64,000 nucleotides of DNA from Rhizobium leguminosarum (GCF_001652265.1 NZ_LWBS01000242.1:1-64000), one strand, 5' to 3'. Shown: positions 36,105-44,383, counted from the first letter of the stretch. The notes: a model not told the origin generated them from the sequence alone. Made by a program: numbers and translations.

Positions 36105-37028
36105 ATGCCGCGTACGAACCTGAACGATATCCTGATCTTCATGGCCGTCGTCGATGCGGGGAGCTTTATCGCCGGCGGCATGGCCGTGGGCCTGTCCCGT
36201 TCTGCGGCAGGCAAGGCTGTCATCCGCCTGGAAGACCGGCTCGGCGCGCGCCTGCTCAACCGCACGACGAGGACGCTGAGCCTGACCGACGAGGGCCGGA
36301 TGTTCTACGAGCGCGGGCTGCAGATCCTTGCATCGGTCGACGAGGCGGAGGCGAGCGTGGCGGGTCAGAACAGCACCCCGCGAGGCGTTCTCAGGCTCAC
36401 CGTCCCCAATGCCTTCGGGCGGCTCGTCGTGCTGCCCCTGCTTGAAAAATATCTAGGGGCCTGGCCCGACGTCCAGGTCGAAGTGAGCTTCACCGATCGT
36501 TTGACCGACATCGTCGAGGAAGGCTTCGATCTGGCGATCCGGATCGGCGCGACGGCGACGGCGCCGGACATCCGCCTGGTCTCCCACGTGATCGCCACCT
36601 ATAAGGCGCGGCTCTGCGCCTCGCCGTCCTATCTCGCCGAGCGCGGCGAGCCGGGCGAAATCGAGGATCTCGCAGCCCACGACTGCCTGATCTTCGCCGG
36701 CCGCAATCAAAGGCAGGGCTGGCGCCTTCGCGGTGACGGAGGTCCGTGGGTCAAAGCGCAAGGGCGCAGCCGCCTCAGGCTGGACAGCGCAGAGGCGATC
36801 CGCGATGCCGCCCTGGCGGGACTGGGCATCGCGCTGCTTCCCGATTTTCTCATCGCCGACGATCTCGTTGCCGGGCGCCTCCTGCAGGTCCTGCCCGGCC
36901 TCGAAACTGACGACGCAAAGATCGTCGCTCTCTATCCCGACAAGCGCCTGTTGGAACCACGTGTCCGACGCTTCATCGATCTGATGGTCGAGGAGCTTGG
37001 GGGGCAAGGCAGGCGGCGGCGGCGCTAG
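36105..37028 (+). CDS. LysR-family transcriptional regulator
   Basis: A 307-residue LysR protein: winged helix (residues ~5-65, SFIAGGMAVGLSRSAAGKAVIRLEDRLGARLLNRTTR) and an effector-binding domain. The start ATG 36105 is preceded by weak purine-rich sequence. Its TAG stop (37026-37028) is inside the left terminal repeat of the 37026-37298 element. It faces a decayed RidA-like gene, its probable former target. Confidence 0.88.
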   Translation: MPRTNLNDILIFMAVVDAGSFIAGGMAVGLSRSAAGKAVIRLEDRLGARLLNRTTRTLSLTDEGRMFYERGLQILASVDEAEASVAGQNSTPRGVLRLTVPNAFGRLVVLPLLEKYLGAWPDVQVEVSFTDRLTDIVEEGFDLAIRIGATATAPDIRLVSHVIATYKARLCASPSYLAERGEPGEIEDLAAHDCLIFAGRNQRQGWRLRGDGGPWVKAQGRSRLRLDSAEAIRDAALAGLGIALLPDFLIADDLVAGRLLQVLPGLETDDAKIVALYPDKRLLEPRVRRFIDLMVEELGGQGRRRRR

Positions 37029-37298
37029 AGCCTTTCCGGGTTAGATTGAAGCATTCTGTTGGCTCAAACGGAGTCGGATGGTCGACCGGCCGGCGCGCGT
37101 CGTAGCCCAGTTCTACGGCCAAGCCGGCCGGTCGATCAGCCGGCCCGTTTCAGCCAACCCGAAGGGCCGGGCATCTTTCCGCCAGGATCAAAGGCGATCG
37201 GCTCGGACGTACCAAGGGGTATGCCCTTCGCCAATCGCCTCTGCCCTGACGAAAACCTGCTCCGGCAGAATGCTTCAATCTAATCCGGAAAGGCTCTA
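37026..37298. mobile_element. 273-bp MITE-like element with 33-bp inverted ends
   Basis: The left end (37026-37058, beginning TAGAGCCTTTCCGGG and ending AAGCATTCTG) and the right end (37266-37298, beginning CAGAATGCTTCAATC and ending GGAAAGGCTCTA) are inverted copies with a single mismatch in 33 bp. The interior has a second inverted pair (GGTCGACCGGCCGGC near 37080 and GCCGGCCGGTCGATC near 37122) and no convincing gene. Both convergent neighbours end on a TAG inside the outer repeats. The form is that of a non-autonomous miniature transposable element, or of a large bidirectional terminator. Confidence 0.7.
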
Positions 37299-38540
37299 GC
37301 TCTCGGTGATAGGCCTGTCGAAGCCATGAAAACTTTTCAGAGCCAGGGGAAAGAGAGTTGCGGCGAGATAGGTGAGCCCGGTGAGCGAAAGCGCCGCGGC
37401 AAGGCCGATCATGCTGATCAGCGCGCCACCGATGAGACCGCCAAAGGGGATGAGGACAAAGCAGAGGGCAGCGTTCATCGCGGTAACGCGGCCGGTCAAC
37501 GGCTTGGGGATGCGCTCGAAGATCACCGCAGACAGGATCGGATTGAGGAAGCCCGAGGCAAATCCTGCGATTGCCAGGGTGATGAAGATGAAGGCGAGCG
37601 GCGCATCCAGCGCAACAACGAGAAAGCGCGGAAATCCGGTCAGCAGGAACGCCACGGTATAGACCATCAGGCGCGGCATCCGCTCGCCGATCGCAGCGGC
37701 AATCGCAGCACCGGCGATCGAGGCGCCGGTGAAGGCCGCAAACATCGCCCCCAGCAGTTCCGGGCCATGGCCCGAACTCTGCGTCCAGACGGGCAGCAGT
37801 ACCGCGTGATAAGCTTGGTCCAGCAAATTGGTGGTCGCCACCATGATGACAATGCTGACGAGCACCGCGTCGCCGCGCAGAAAGCGCCAGCCTTCCCTGA
37901 GATCGCCGAGGTAGGAGGACATCTCGCCCGGCCGGGCCTCGGGCGCGCCGCGCGGCTCGGCGATACGCCGAAATCCGGGGATGCCCGCTGCCACAATCAG
38001 CGCAGCGGCGGCGAAGGTGACGGCATTGACGACGAGCGCCTGCCCCGGGCCGATCAGGCCGATCAGAGCGCCGGCGCCGGCCGCACCCGCCGTCGAGGCC
38101 AACCGCTCGATAGCACCGACGACGCCGGTGACCCGTTCGAGCGGCATGGCCGCCAGCGTGGCGATATCGGGAACCATCGCCTGCTTAGCGGCATCGGAGG
38201 GGCCGCGCAGCACGCCCATGGCAAAGACAACAGGCAGTAGCAGCGGCATATCAAGCAGGCCGAAGAGATCGAGCAGCGGCACTAGCCCCACTACGGCCAC
38301 CGAGGCGGTATCGCAGACGACGGCGATGCGCTTCGGGCCGACGCGGTCGATCAGCGGCCCACTGAGCGCCTTGGCGACGACATAGGGCAGCATTTCCATC
38401 ATAGCCGTCAGCCCGGTCAGAACCGGGCTGCCCGTCGTGCTCAGCACCAGCCAGGGAATGGCGATGGTCGACAACCGCGTGCCGGAAAGCGAAAGCGTCT
38501 CGGCTGCGGCAAGCGCCAGGAAAGGCCCACCCCTTCTCAT
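37296..38540 (-). CDS. MFS exporter
   Basis: A 414-residue major facilitator with about 12 membrane helices. It has the early LSTIAIPWLVLSTTGSPVLTGLTAM (typical of MFS-3/enterobactin-exporter types), the motif LSGPLIDRVGPKR (loop 2-3 motif GxLaDrxGrkr), and a central loop of ~40 residues. ATG 38540 overlaps the stop of the ArsR-type gene upstream (4 bp), so the regulator and exporter form one operon. Efflux of an antibiotic or siderophore is plausible, substrate unknown. Confidence 0.88.
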   Translation of the reverse strand: MRRGGPFLALAAAETLSLSGTRLSTIAIPWLVLSTTGSPVLTGLTAMMEMLPYVVAKALSGPLIDRVGPKRIAVVCDTASVAVVGLVPLLDLFGLLDMPLLLPVVFAMGVLRGPSDAAKQAMVPDIATLAAMPLERVTGVVGAIERLASTAGAAGAGALIGLIGPGQALVVNAVTFAAAALIVAAGIPGFRRIAEPRGAPEARPGEMSSYLGDLREGWRFLRGDAVLVSIVIMVATTNLLDQAYHAVLLPVWTQSSGHGPELLGAMFAAFTGASIAGAAIAAAIGERMPRLMVYTVAFLLTGFPRFLVVALDAPLAFIFITLAIAGFASGFLNPILSAVIFERIPKPLTGRVTAMNAALCFVLIPFGGLIGGALISMIGLAAALSLTGLTYLAATLFPLALKSFHGFDRPITES

Positions 38541-39181
38541 GACCCACCATCCCCATCGCGGTGCGGGAGCCGGCCCGGATAGGGAAAGGCGTGCAGCATG
38601 ATCGAGAAGGGTATTATGTCAGGCGGCATCACGTCGCCTAGCGGCGGGGCGGTCCGCATCGCTTCAAGGATGGTGTCGGTCAGCCGCCTCGTCAGGACTT
38701 CGGCCTGTTCCGCCGTCATCGGGATGATAATGTCGCTGGCCGTACTCGCCTTGCGCCATTCTGCCGGCAGCTCGGTATATTCCTCCAGCGCCTGCTGCAT
38801 CTGGCCGACCTGCAGCGAGAGTGCCGCCTGGTTGAAGGCAAGATCGAGATCCAACGCTTCGCCCTCAGCCTCGCTCGCCGGCACCGAGGTAAGTTCGTGG
38901 CTTGCGCGCCACCAGCGATCGCGCCGCGAGGGATGCGGTGCTTCCTCGATAAAGCCGTATTGGGCAAGCTGGCGCAGGTGATAGCTGGTAGCGCCGCTGT
39001 TCAACCCGAGCCGCACTGCCAGCTGCGTCGCCGTAGCGGGTCCATCGACCCTGAGCATGCCGAGCATGCGCAACCGGACTGGATGCGCCAGCGCCTTCAG
39101 CGCGGTCGGGTCGGGCACGACGCGGCTGATGGTGCGGGGTGCGGTGACTGATTGAGCAGGCTGCGGGCGCGGTGTTTTCAT
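38537..39181 (-). CDS. ArsR-type winged-helix regulator
   Basis: A 214-residue regulator whose N-terminal domain (residues ~25-95, DPTALKALAHPVRLRMLGML... TATQLAVRLGLNSGATSYHLRQLAQYGFIEE) is an ArsR/GntR-like winged helix. The C-terminal half is helical with no metal-binding cysteines, so it senses an organic ligand rather than arsenic. It overlaps the MFS gene by 4 bp and is presumably its repressor. Three TTTGCAAA-type sites lie directly upstream of its start. Confidence 0.88.
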   Translation of the reverse strand: MKTPRPQPAQSVTAPRTISRVVPDPTALKALAHPVRLRMLGMLRVDGPATATQLAVRLGLNSGATSYHLRQLAQYGFIEEAPHPSRRDRWWRASHELTSVPASEAEGEALDLDLAFNQAALSLQVGQMQQALEEYTELPAEWRKASTASDIIIPMTAEQAEVLTRRLTDTILEAMRTAPPLGDVMPPDIIPFSIMLHAFPYPGRLPHRDGDGGS

Positions 39182-39196
39182 GCCGCAAGCCTACTA

Positions 39197-39231
39197 TTGC
39201 AAACATATCTTTGCAAATCTTTCTTTGCAAA
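39197..39231. promoter_or_regulatory. Three TTGCAAA repeats at 14-bp spacing: probable operator array
   Basis: TTGCAAA occurs at 39197, 39211 and 39225, an exact 14-bp period, directly upstream of the ArsR-type regulator's ATG (39181). Two of the three extend to the perfect palindrome TTTGCAAA. The spacing (about 1.4 turns) is regular enough to bind a dimeric regulator in several places. Autorepression is inferred. Confidence 0.6.
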
Positions 39232-39255
39232 ACTGCAGCCATCCCTGCCCGCAAC

Positions 39256-40371
39256 TCAATCCGTCGGCAGGGTAAAGACCGTGCAAGGGTCGGCGATGCC
39301 GCGCAAGGTGTGCTCTCCGAGCGGCGTCAGTGCCGTTGTTGTGTTCGCTGCCACAGCACCCGAGATCAGCACGCTTCGGCCGAGCGGCTTGCAGAGCCCT
39401 TCCAGCCGGCTGACCAGATTGACGGCGGGGCCGATGGCGGTAAAGTCCAGCCGGTCGGCTGCACCGATATTGCCCCACAGGATCTCGCCGAAATGCAGTG
39501 CTGCGCCGAAGGGCAGCGCCGCCAGCCCCTGCGCCTGGCGCAGCTGGTCGAGATGGGCCATGCCGGCGCGGCTGGCGGCGACCGCGCGCAGTGCGGCCTC
39601 GCAGGCCTCGCGATCCGCTCGGGCTGCGTCGCCCTCGCCTGACGTAGCCGTGACCGGAAAGATCGCCAGCACGCCGTCGCCGATGAATTTCAGCACCTCG
39701 CCGCCGAAGGCATGCACTGCGCCGGCGACGCGGTCAAACCAGGCGTCCAGTGCTGATATCATCACGTGAGGTTCGGTCACCTCGGAGAGGGCGGTGAAGT
39801 CGCGCAGATCGGCGCAGAGAAGGGCCGCGCGGATGGTCTCTCCGGTGCCGCGGGCAAGCGCGCCGGCCTGCACTCGCGCGGCGCTACGGCGGCCGAGATA
39901 GGCTTCAAGCAGCGCGGCCCGCGCCTCGCGCGCCGCCAAAGCGGCGAGCGGCGCTGCAGCAAAACGCGCGACCTCGCGCAGCAGGCCAGCCTCGGCCGGG
40001 CCGAATGCACCTGCCCCTTCCCCGCTGGCAACCCTCGCCCAGCCGAGCAGCGGGCTGTCCGACCGATTGTCCTGTGAAGGCCCGATCCTGTCTTCCCATA
40101 CCGGCCCGAGCCCGGCCAACCACTCGCGCCCGGCCTCGCTCCGCGGAGCCGCGGCAAAGGCCAAAGCCTCAATGACAGCGCCGGTCTCCGCCCGCCACAG
40201 CCAGGTGCGCCGCGCGATGATCGGATGCGGCACCGAAAGCGTCAACGCGCCGCCCAAAAGCGGCAGGCCATCGGCCAGCAGCCGGCGCCCGAGCTCGGCC
40301 AGAAACCATTCGGGACTGGGCGAGGCACCGGCCTCGTCAACCAGCCATGCAAGGGGAGACGGCAGATCCAT
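39256..40371 (-). CDS. Class III adenylate/guanylate cyclase domain protein
   Basis: A 371-residue soluble protein. Residues 1 to about 170 are an Ala-rich N-terminal region without a recognised sensor. The catalytic domain follows (residues ~180-360): metal aspartates D188 (LLCADLRDFTALSE) and D232 (KFIGDGVLAIF), the substrate-contact lysine K228, and the closing LDFTAIGPAVNLVSRLEGL, where N and R are catalytic. It should make cAMP or another cyclic nucleotide. The stop lies 75 bp upstream of the ArsR gene on the same strand. Confidence 0.85.
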   Translation of the reverse strand: MDLPSPLAWLVDEAGASPSPEWFLAELGRRLLADGLPLLGGALTLSVPHPIIARRTWLWRAETGAVIEALAFAAAPRSEAGREWLAGLGPVWEDRIGPSQDNRSDSPLLGWARVASGEGAGAFGPAEAGLLREVARFAAAPLAALAAREARAALLEAYLGRRSAARVQAGALARGTGETIRAALLCADLRDFTALSEVTEPHVMISALDAWFDRVAGAVHAFGGEVLKFIGDGVLAIFPVTATSGEGDAARADREACEAALRAVAASRAGMAHLDQLRQAQGLAALPFGAALHFGEILWGNIGAADRLDFTAIGPAVNLVSRLEGLCKPLGRSVLISGAVAANTTTALTPLGEHTLRGIADPCTVFTLPTD

Positions 40372-40612
40372 GGCTTAACATCGCACGCTGACCGGGGCGG
40401 CCGCAAGGATGTCCCCCGGGTGAGCGCAGGCAGCCATTCCGAATGTCCATGAGGACGTTCCCATCGACTCAACCTGTCGCTCCCAAAAGGACGACCGCAT
40501 CCCCTGTCGAAAACCATTCGACCACGGTGGAAAACAAAAAATAAACACTTTAAACTTGCGCGACTTAGATTCCATTATAGGATCGTTCGTCATCGTGTAT
40601 TTGAGGGGTACG

Positions 40613-40837
40613 ATGGGTACGATATTCTGGCCGAAAGATCCGCTGGATGGGAATGACATGACGCTGCTGACGTCGATCCTTCGGCGATGGTGCGAAAGAT
40701 ATCAGGTCGAGCTGACGGCGGAGGAGAGCAGCCGCAAGGCGAAGGAACTCGTCGAATGGTTCGAATTCGGCGTCAAGGATCCCGTCGAACTCGAGGAGCT
40801 GATCGACGACAAGTACTGGCTCGTCAGCAGGATTTGA
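40613..40837 (+). CDS. Small hypothetical acidic protein
   Basis: A 74-residue protein starting at ATG 40613 after GAGGGG. The sequence is mixed alpha/beta with a Trp/Glu-rich middle (WCERYQVELTAEESSRKAKELVEWFEFGVKDPVELEELIDDKYW). It has good codon use. An upstream in-frame start at 40556 is less likely. No family is recognised; the 240-bp gap before it is empty of other signals. Confidence 0.65.
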   Translation: MGTIFWPKDPLDGNDMTLLTSILRRWCERYQVELTAEESSRKAKELVEWFEFGVKDPVELEELIDDKYWLVSRI

Positions 40838-40938
40838 CCGTATCGGACAAATCGGGAGGACGCCGGCAAACCTATCTCATCAGAAAAGGCCGGGCGAAAT
40901 CGCTCCGGCCTTCGTCCATCTACATTTAAGCGAGACCC

Positions 40939-41247
40939 TTAGTCATCATCCCGCCAACGGCGGTCACGATCCCAGCGCCGCTCATAGCGCCAGCGCGGAC
41001 CATCCCAATCCCGGTGACGCCGCTCCCAGCCCCAGCGGGGCGGACCACCGTAGAAAGCTACCGGCGGCGGGCGGCGCCAGTTTGGCCGGCATTCGCCCCA
41101 GCGCGTCAGATGCCAGCCGCGACCGCAGGCGTAGTCGACCTTTGTGACATTGCTCTGCACATTGATTGTCCCAAGCGGCATCGCCTCCGCGGTGCCGAAC
41201 GAGAGGCTGCCAGCGAGCAAGGCAGCCGCGATAGAAAGTGCCTTCAT
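40939..41247 (-). CDS. GCG_CRPN-motif secreted protein
   Basis: A 102-residue exported protein. A signal peptide (MKALSIAAALLAGSLSFGTAEA) leads to the sequence DYACGRGWHLTRWGECRPN, the signature of the GCG_CRPN prefix domain, then an Arg/Trp/Asp-rich tail of short repeats (RRPPP, RRHRDWDGPRWRYERRW). ATG 41247 has GGAG six bases upstream; ATG 41259 is possible. Function of this family is unknown. Confidence 0.75.
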   Translation of the reverse strand: MKALSIAAALLAGSLSFGTAEAMPLGTINVQSNVTKVDYACGRGWHLTRWGECRPNWRRPPPVAFYGGPPRWGWERRHRDWDGPRWRYERRWDRDRRWRDDD

Positions 41248-41367
41248 CGAGAACTCCATTTTCAATCCAGCCGTCCCGAGCTTATGGCCGTCAAATTGAA
41301 CTGGAGATGAATTGCGCGTTCATGTTTGACGCGCGCAGAGAGCGTGGTTGGCCCGCGAGGAAACCGC

Positions 41368-41814
41368 TCAAGTTCTGCCGTAAAAAGCGTCGGGGCCCGG
41401 ATCACGCCCGGCGGCGACCTCGGTCAACCGCCCCAGGTAATGCGCCCAGCCTTCCGCATGGCCGGCACATTGCTCGGCGCTCGGCAGGCCGCTATGGGTG
41501 AGCCGCAGCAGCGTTCCGCCCCCCTGCTCGATCAGGTCGATCTCGACCAGGCTCGACCCCGGCGGCACCACCTCGCTGCCGTCCCAGCCAAAGCTATAGG
41601 CAAGGCGATGAACCGGCACCACCTCGCGAAACGAGCCGCGCGCAAAGCGGGCGCCGGTGACGTTGACGAGATAGAGCCCGCCAGGCTGCGGCTCAACCTG
41701 CGCCTCCGTCCCCATCCAACGCAAGATCTTTTCCGGGTCGGTCATCAGCGCAAACACCGCGGCCGGCGGTGCTGCGATATGCGCCTCGCGGTGGACGACG
41801 AAGGGGTCTTGCAT
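41368..41814 (-). CDS. SRPBCC/AHSA1-like ligand-binding protein
   Basis: A 148-residue protein with the Bet v 1-like fold of the AHSA1/CoxG group: start VHREAHIAAPPAAVFALMTDPEKILRWMG, central EVEPQPGGLYLVNV, end EGWAHYLGRLTEVAAGRDPG. ATG 41814 has GGGAGAG upstream. These proteins bind hydrophobic ligands; many work in transport or stress. The function here is unknown. Confidence 0.85.
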   Translation of the reverse strand: MQDPFVVHREAHIAAPPAAVFALMTDPEKILRWMGTEAQVEPQPGGLYLVNVTGARFARGSFREVVPVHRLAYSFGWDGSEVVPPGSSLVEIDLIEQGGGTLLRLTHSGLPSAEQCAGHAEGWAHYLGRLTEVAAGRDPGPDAFYGRT

Positions 41815-42065
41815 CTCTCTCTCCCATGGTTGCCACGGCCCTGCCCGTCTCCGGTGGAGACGGCGCATCCTGTCTTGCCGTGCTATTCTGACGTGAATGC
41901 CCTCACCCAGAGCATGTAGGCGCAAGCCCATCCTCCGCAAGAGGGCTTGCCCGAACAAGCGAAATCGCCGCGTCGGGAGCCTGATCCTGTATCGGCGCTT
42001 TCATCGGTCATGAAAGCCTTTTCCGGACTATTGCCAGCTCGTCACCTTCCACCTATTGTTCGCGC

Positions 42066-42202
42066 CGTTCTCAGGGCGGGGTGCAAGTCCCTACCGGCGG
42101 TATGCAATTTAGATTGCGAGCCCGCGAGCGCCTTCTCAGGAAGGGTCAGCAGATCAGGTGAGATGCCTGAGCCGACGGTCATAGTCCGGATGAAAGAGAA
42201 CG
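42066..42202 (+). promoter_or_regulatory. FMN riboswitch (RFN element)
   Basis: All core segments of the RFN element are visible: the closing stem CGTTCTC (42066-42072) with GAGAACG (42196-42202), then TCAGGGCGGGGTGCAAGTCC, ACCGGCGGTAT, GCCCGCGAGCGCC, a GGGTCAGCAGATCAGGTG segment and CCGACGGTCATAGTCCGGAT. It senses FMN and controls the lumazine synthase gene 82 bp downstream. A small GC hairpin (GCCGC CCTT GCGGC, 42212-42225) follows and may be part of the expression platform. Confidence 0.95.
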
Positions 42203-42283
42203 TGCGTTTCTGCCGCCCTTGCGGCTGTCGGGGACGTTCGTGATCGCCTTGGGTGATGTGTCTGTTCGCCAAAGGAGATTACC

Positions 42284-42718
42284 ATGACACCCACCCGCTA
42301 TGCCTTCATCAAAGCCAGCTGGCACGCCGATATCGTCGACCGTGCCCTAGATGGCTTCCATCAGCTTATTCCGCCTGAGCAGGTCGACGTGTTCGATGTT
42401 CCCGGCGCGTTCGAGATGCCGCTGCTGTCACGCGATCTTGCGGCAACCGGGCGCTATGCCGCTGTCGTTGCCGCCGCCTTCGTCGTCGACGGCGGAATCT
42501 ACCGCCACGAATTCGTCGCCCAGGCCGTCGTCGATGGGCTGATGCGCGCCGGCATGGATACCGGCGTGCCGGTGCTGTCCGTGTCGCTGACGCCGCATCA
42601 GTATCAGGAAACCGAGCATCACAAGCAGATCTACCGCGCACATTTCGTCGAGAAAGGGCGCGAGGCAGCAAAGGCGGCTCTGACGATCGGCAAAACCCGC
42701 GCCGCTCTCGCCGCGTGA
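42284..42718 (+). CDS. ribH2: 6,7-dimethyl-8-ribityllumazine synthase, type II
   Basis: A 144-residue riboflavin-pathway enzyme that joins 5-amino-6-ribitylaminouracil with 3,4-dihydroxy-2-butanone 4-phosphate. The substrate loop (VPGAFEMPLLSR), the diphosphate-binding region and the conserved catalytic histidine H75 (GGIYRHEFVAQ) are present. The tryptophan at residue 13 (ASWHAD) and the short N-terminus mark the RibH2 branch known from Rhizobiales such as Brucella and Mesorhizobium. ATG 42284 follows AAGGAG. The upstream FMN riboswitch shows it is expressed when FMN is low, as a supplementary synthase. Confidence 0.92.
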   Translation: MTPTRYAFIKASWHADIVDRALDGFHQLIPPEQVDVFDVPGAFEMPLLSRDLAATGRYAAVVAAAFVVDGGIYRHEFVAQAVVDGLMRAGMDTGVPVLSVSLTPHQYQETEHHKQIYRAHFVEKGREAAKAALTIGKTRAALAA

Positions 42719-42755
42719 AAGCGGTTCGACAAGCAGAAGAACAATAGGCGATGAA

Positions 42756-42778
42756 GACGGCGGGGCACTCCCGCCGTC
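42756..42778. terminator. 9-bp GC hairpin after the lumazine synthase gene
   Basis: GACGGCGGG, five-base loop, CCCGCCGTC. It lies between the lumazine synthase gene and the SDR remnant on the opposite strand. No T-run follows, so termination strength is uncertain. Confidence 0.45.
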
Positions 42779-42785
42779 GACCGCA

Positions 42786-42880
42786 TCAGATCGACTTCAC
42801 CTCGCCGCCATCCATGCGCAGCGTCGAGCCGGTCATCCAGCGTGCGCCCGGCGCGCCGGCCCTTCCAGCGGGGCGATGCC
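42786..42880 (-). pseudogene. 3' tail of a short-chain dehydrogenase gene
   Basis: The frame ending at 42786 reads APGARWMTGSTLRMDGGEVKSI, the closing segment of SDR enzymes (usually ..DDARWMTGSTLRVDGG..). Only the last ~25 codons survive. The residues just upstream (LGIAPLEGP) fit an SDR in another frame, and the rest has been replaced by the adjoining hydrolase gene. It is not expressed as an enzyme. Confidence 0.6.
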
Positions 42881-42891
42881 CAGCGTTGCTG

Positions 42892-43737
42892 TCAGCGGGC
42901 CAGAAAATCCCGAATCTCGGCCGCGATCTCGGCGGCATGCGTTTCCAGCGCGAAATGGCCCGTGTCGAGGAAGCGCACGACCGCACTCGGATTATCGCGC
43001 TTGAAGGCCTCCGCACCGGGCGGCAGGAAGAACGGGTCATTCTCACCCCACACGGCGAGGAAAGGTGGCTTGTAGGTACGGAAATACGCCTGGAAGGCAG
43101 GATAGAGCGCAACATTGCTCTTGTAGTCGCCGAAGAGATCGAGTTGCACATCCTCGACTTCAGGCCGGGCCAGATAGAAATTGTCGAGCGAATAACCATC
43201 AGGCGAAACCGCCGTCGGATCGGCGACGCCATGGGTATATTGCCAGATCGTCGCCTCCGGCTGCAGCATCGCCTTCAGCGCATTGCGGTTCTCCTCGGAG
43301 GCGTCCTCCCAATAGGCCCGGATCGGGTTCCAGCCGTCGCTGAGACCCTCGACATAGGCATTGCCGTTCTGCGAAATGATCGCCGTGATGCGCTCGGGAT
43401 GTTTCACCGCCAGCCGGAAGCCCGTGGGCGCGCCATAGTCGAACACGTAAACGGCATAATGATCGAAGCCAACGATTTCGGTGAAGCGGTCGATCGTCGC
43501 CGCGATCCCGTCGAAGGTGGCAGGCCGCGCCGGCAGGTCGGATTGTCCGAAGCCCGGAAGATCGGGCGCGACGATGTGGAAGCGATCGGAGAGCAGCGGG
43601 ATCAGGTCGCGGAACATATGGCCGGCACTCGGAAAGCCGTGCAGCAGGAGCAGCTTCGGAGCATCCGGCGAACCGGCCTCGCGATAGAAGATCCTGAAGC
43701 CGTCGACGTCGGCGGTGCGGTATCTGATGGTGGACAT
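42892..43737 (-). CDS. Alpha/beta hydrolase, epoxide-hydrolase/dehalogenase type
   Basis: A 281-residue alpha/beta hydrolase. The oxyanion motif is HGFPSAGHMF. The nucleophile is the aspartate in VFDYGAPTGF (in place of Ser), typical of epoxide hydrolases and haloalkane dehalogenases. The acid is in VWGENDPFF and the histidine in DTGHFALE. Family members hydrolyse epoxides, C-halogen bonds or fluoroacetate; the substrate is unknown. The stop lies against the SDR remnant. Confidence 0.85.
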   Translation of the reverse strand: MSTIRYRTADVDGFRIFYREAGSPDAPKLLLLHGFPSAGHMFRDLIPLLSDRFHIVAPDLPGFGQSDLPARPATFDGIAATIDRFTEIVGFDHYAVYVFDYGAPTGFRLAVKHPERITAIISQNGNAYVEGLSDGWNPIRAYWEDASEENRNALKAMLQPEATIWQYTHGVADPTAVSPDGYSLDNFYLARPEVEDVQLDLFGDYKSNVALYPAFQAYFRTYKPPFLAVWGENDPFFLPPGAEAFKRDNPSAVVRFLDTGHFALETHAAEIAAEIRDFLAR

Positions 43738-43783
43738 GACAGTCTCCTTTGCGTTGATAACTTGTTTGCTATTTTCGGTGTGG

Positions 43784-44383
43784 TTATTCCACCTGCCCTT
43801 GCAGGCGGCTGCTGAAGATCTCCGGCTGGAGATAGAGAACGAGGGCGCAGCAGATCAGGAAGAAGCCGAGGAGCGGTACGAAGGGGGCAACGAGCCCCGC
43901 CAGGGCAAAGATCGCCAGCCCGATGAGTGTCCGCCGGCGCGCCAGCCGCCGGGCCGGTTCAGGCATCGCGCCCGCCTCGGCCTGCGCAAATATCTCGCGC
44001 TCGAACAAAAGATAGGCGGCATTCACCAGCACGAAGACGCCTGCGTAGATGGCGACCGGCATTGGCGCGAGGTCGGTCCTCGCCATCCAGGCCGTGGTGA
44101 ACGGCAATAGCGACACCAGGAACAGGTGCAAGAAGTTGACCCAGATCAGCCGGGTCGATGCAAAATGCACCAGCCGTAGCAAATGATGGTGGTTGATCCA
44201 GATAATCGCGATGAACAGGTAGCTCAAGGCGTAGCTGACCACGGTCGGCCAGAGCGCAAGCATGGCTGTGATTTCAGGGGACTCGGGCGCCTTCAGCTCC
44301 AGCACCATGATGGTCATGATCACCGCGATCAGAGCGTCCGAAAACGCGCTCACGCGCTCCGTCGTCATCTTCTGTCCGTGCAT
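43784..44383 (-). CDS. TMEM175/DUF1211-family membrane protein
   Basis: A 199-residue membrane protein with six predicted helices. The TMEM175 signature is the very N-terminal RVSAFSDALIAVIMTIMVLELK (the FSD motif that lines the pore), and a His/Asn-rich region (WINHHHLLRLVHF) follows. Bacterial TMEM175 proteins are potassium-permeable channels. Start 44383 (MHGQKM) or 44368. It is in the same direction as the hydrolases on each side with gaps of about 40-50 bp. Confidence 0.85.
   Translation of the reverse strand: MHGQKMTTERVSAFSDALIAVIMTIMVLELKAPESPEITAMLALWPTVVSYALSYLFIAIIWINHHHLLRLVHFASTRLIWVNFLHLFLVSLLPFTTAWMARTDLAPMPVAIYAGVFVLVNAAYLLFEREIFAQAEAGAMPEPARRLARRRTLIGLAIFALAGLVAPFVPLLGFFLICCALVLYLQPEIFSSRLQGQVE

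Noticed and set aside
40556..40612. Longer start for the small acidic protein
   Set aside because: ATG 40613 has a better ribosome-binding site and the added residues have poorer codon use.
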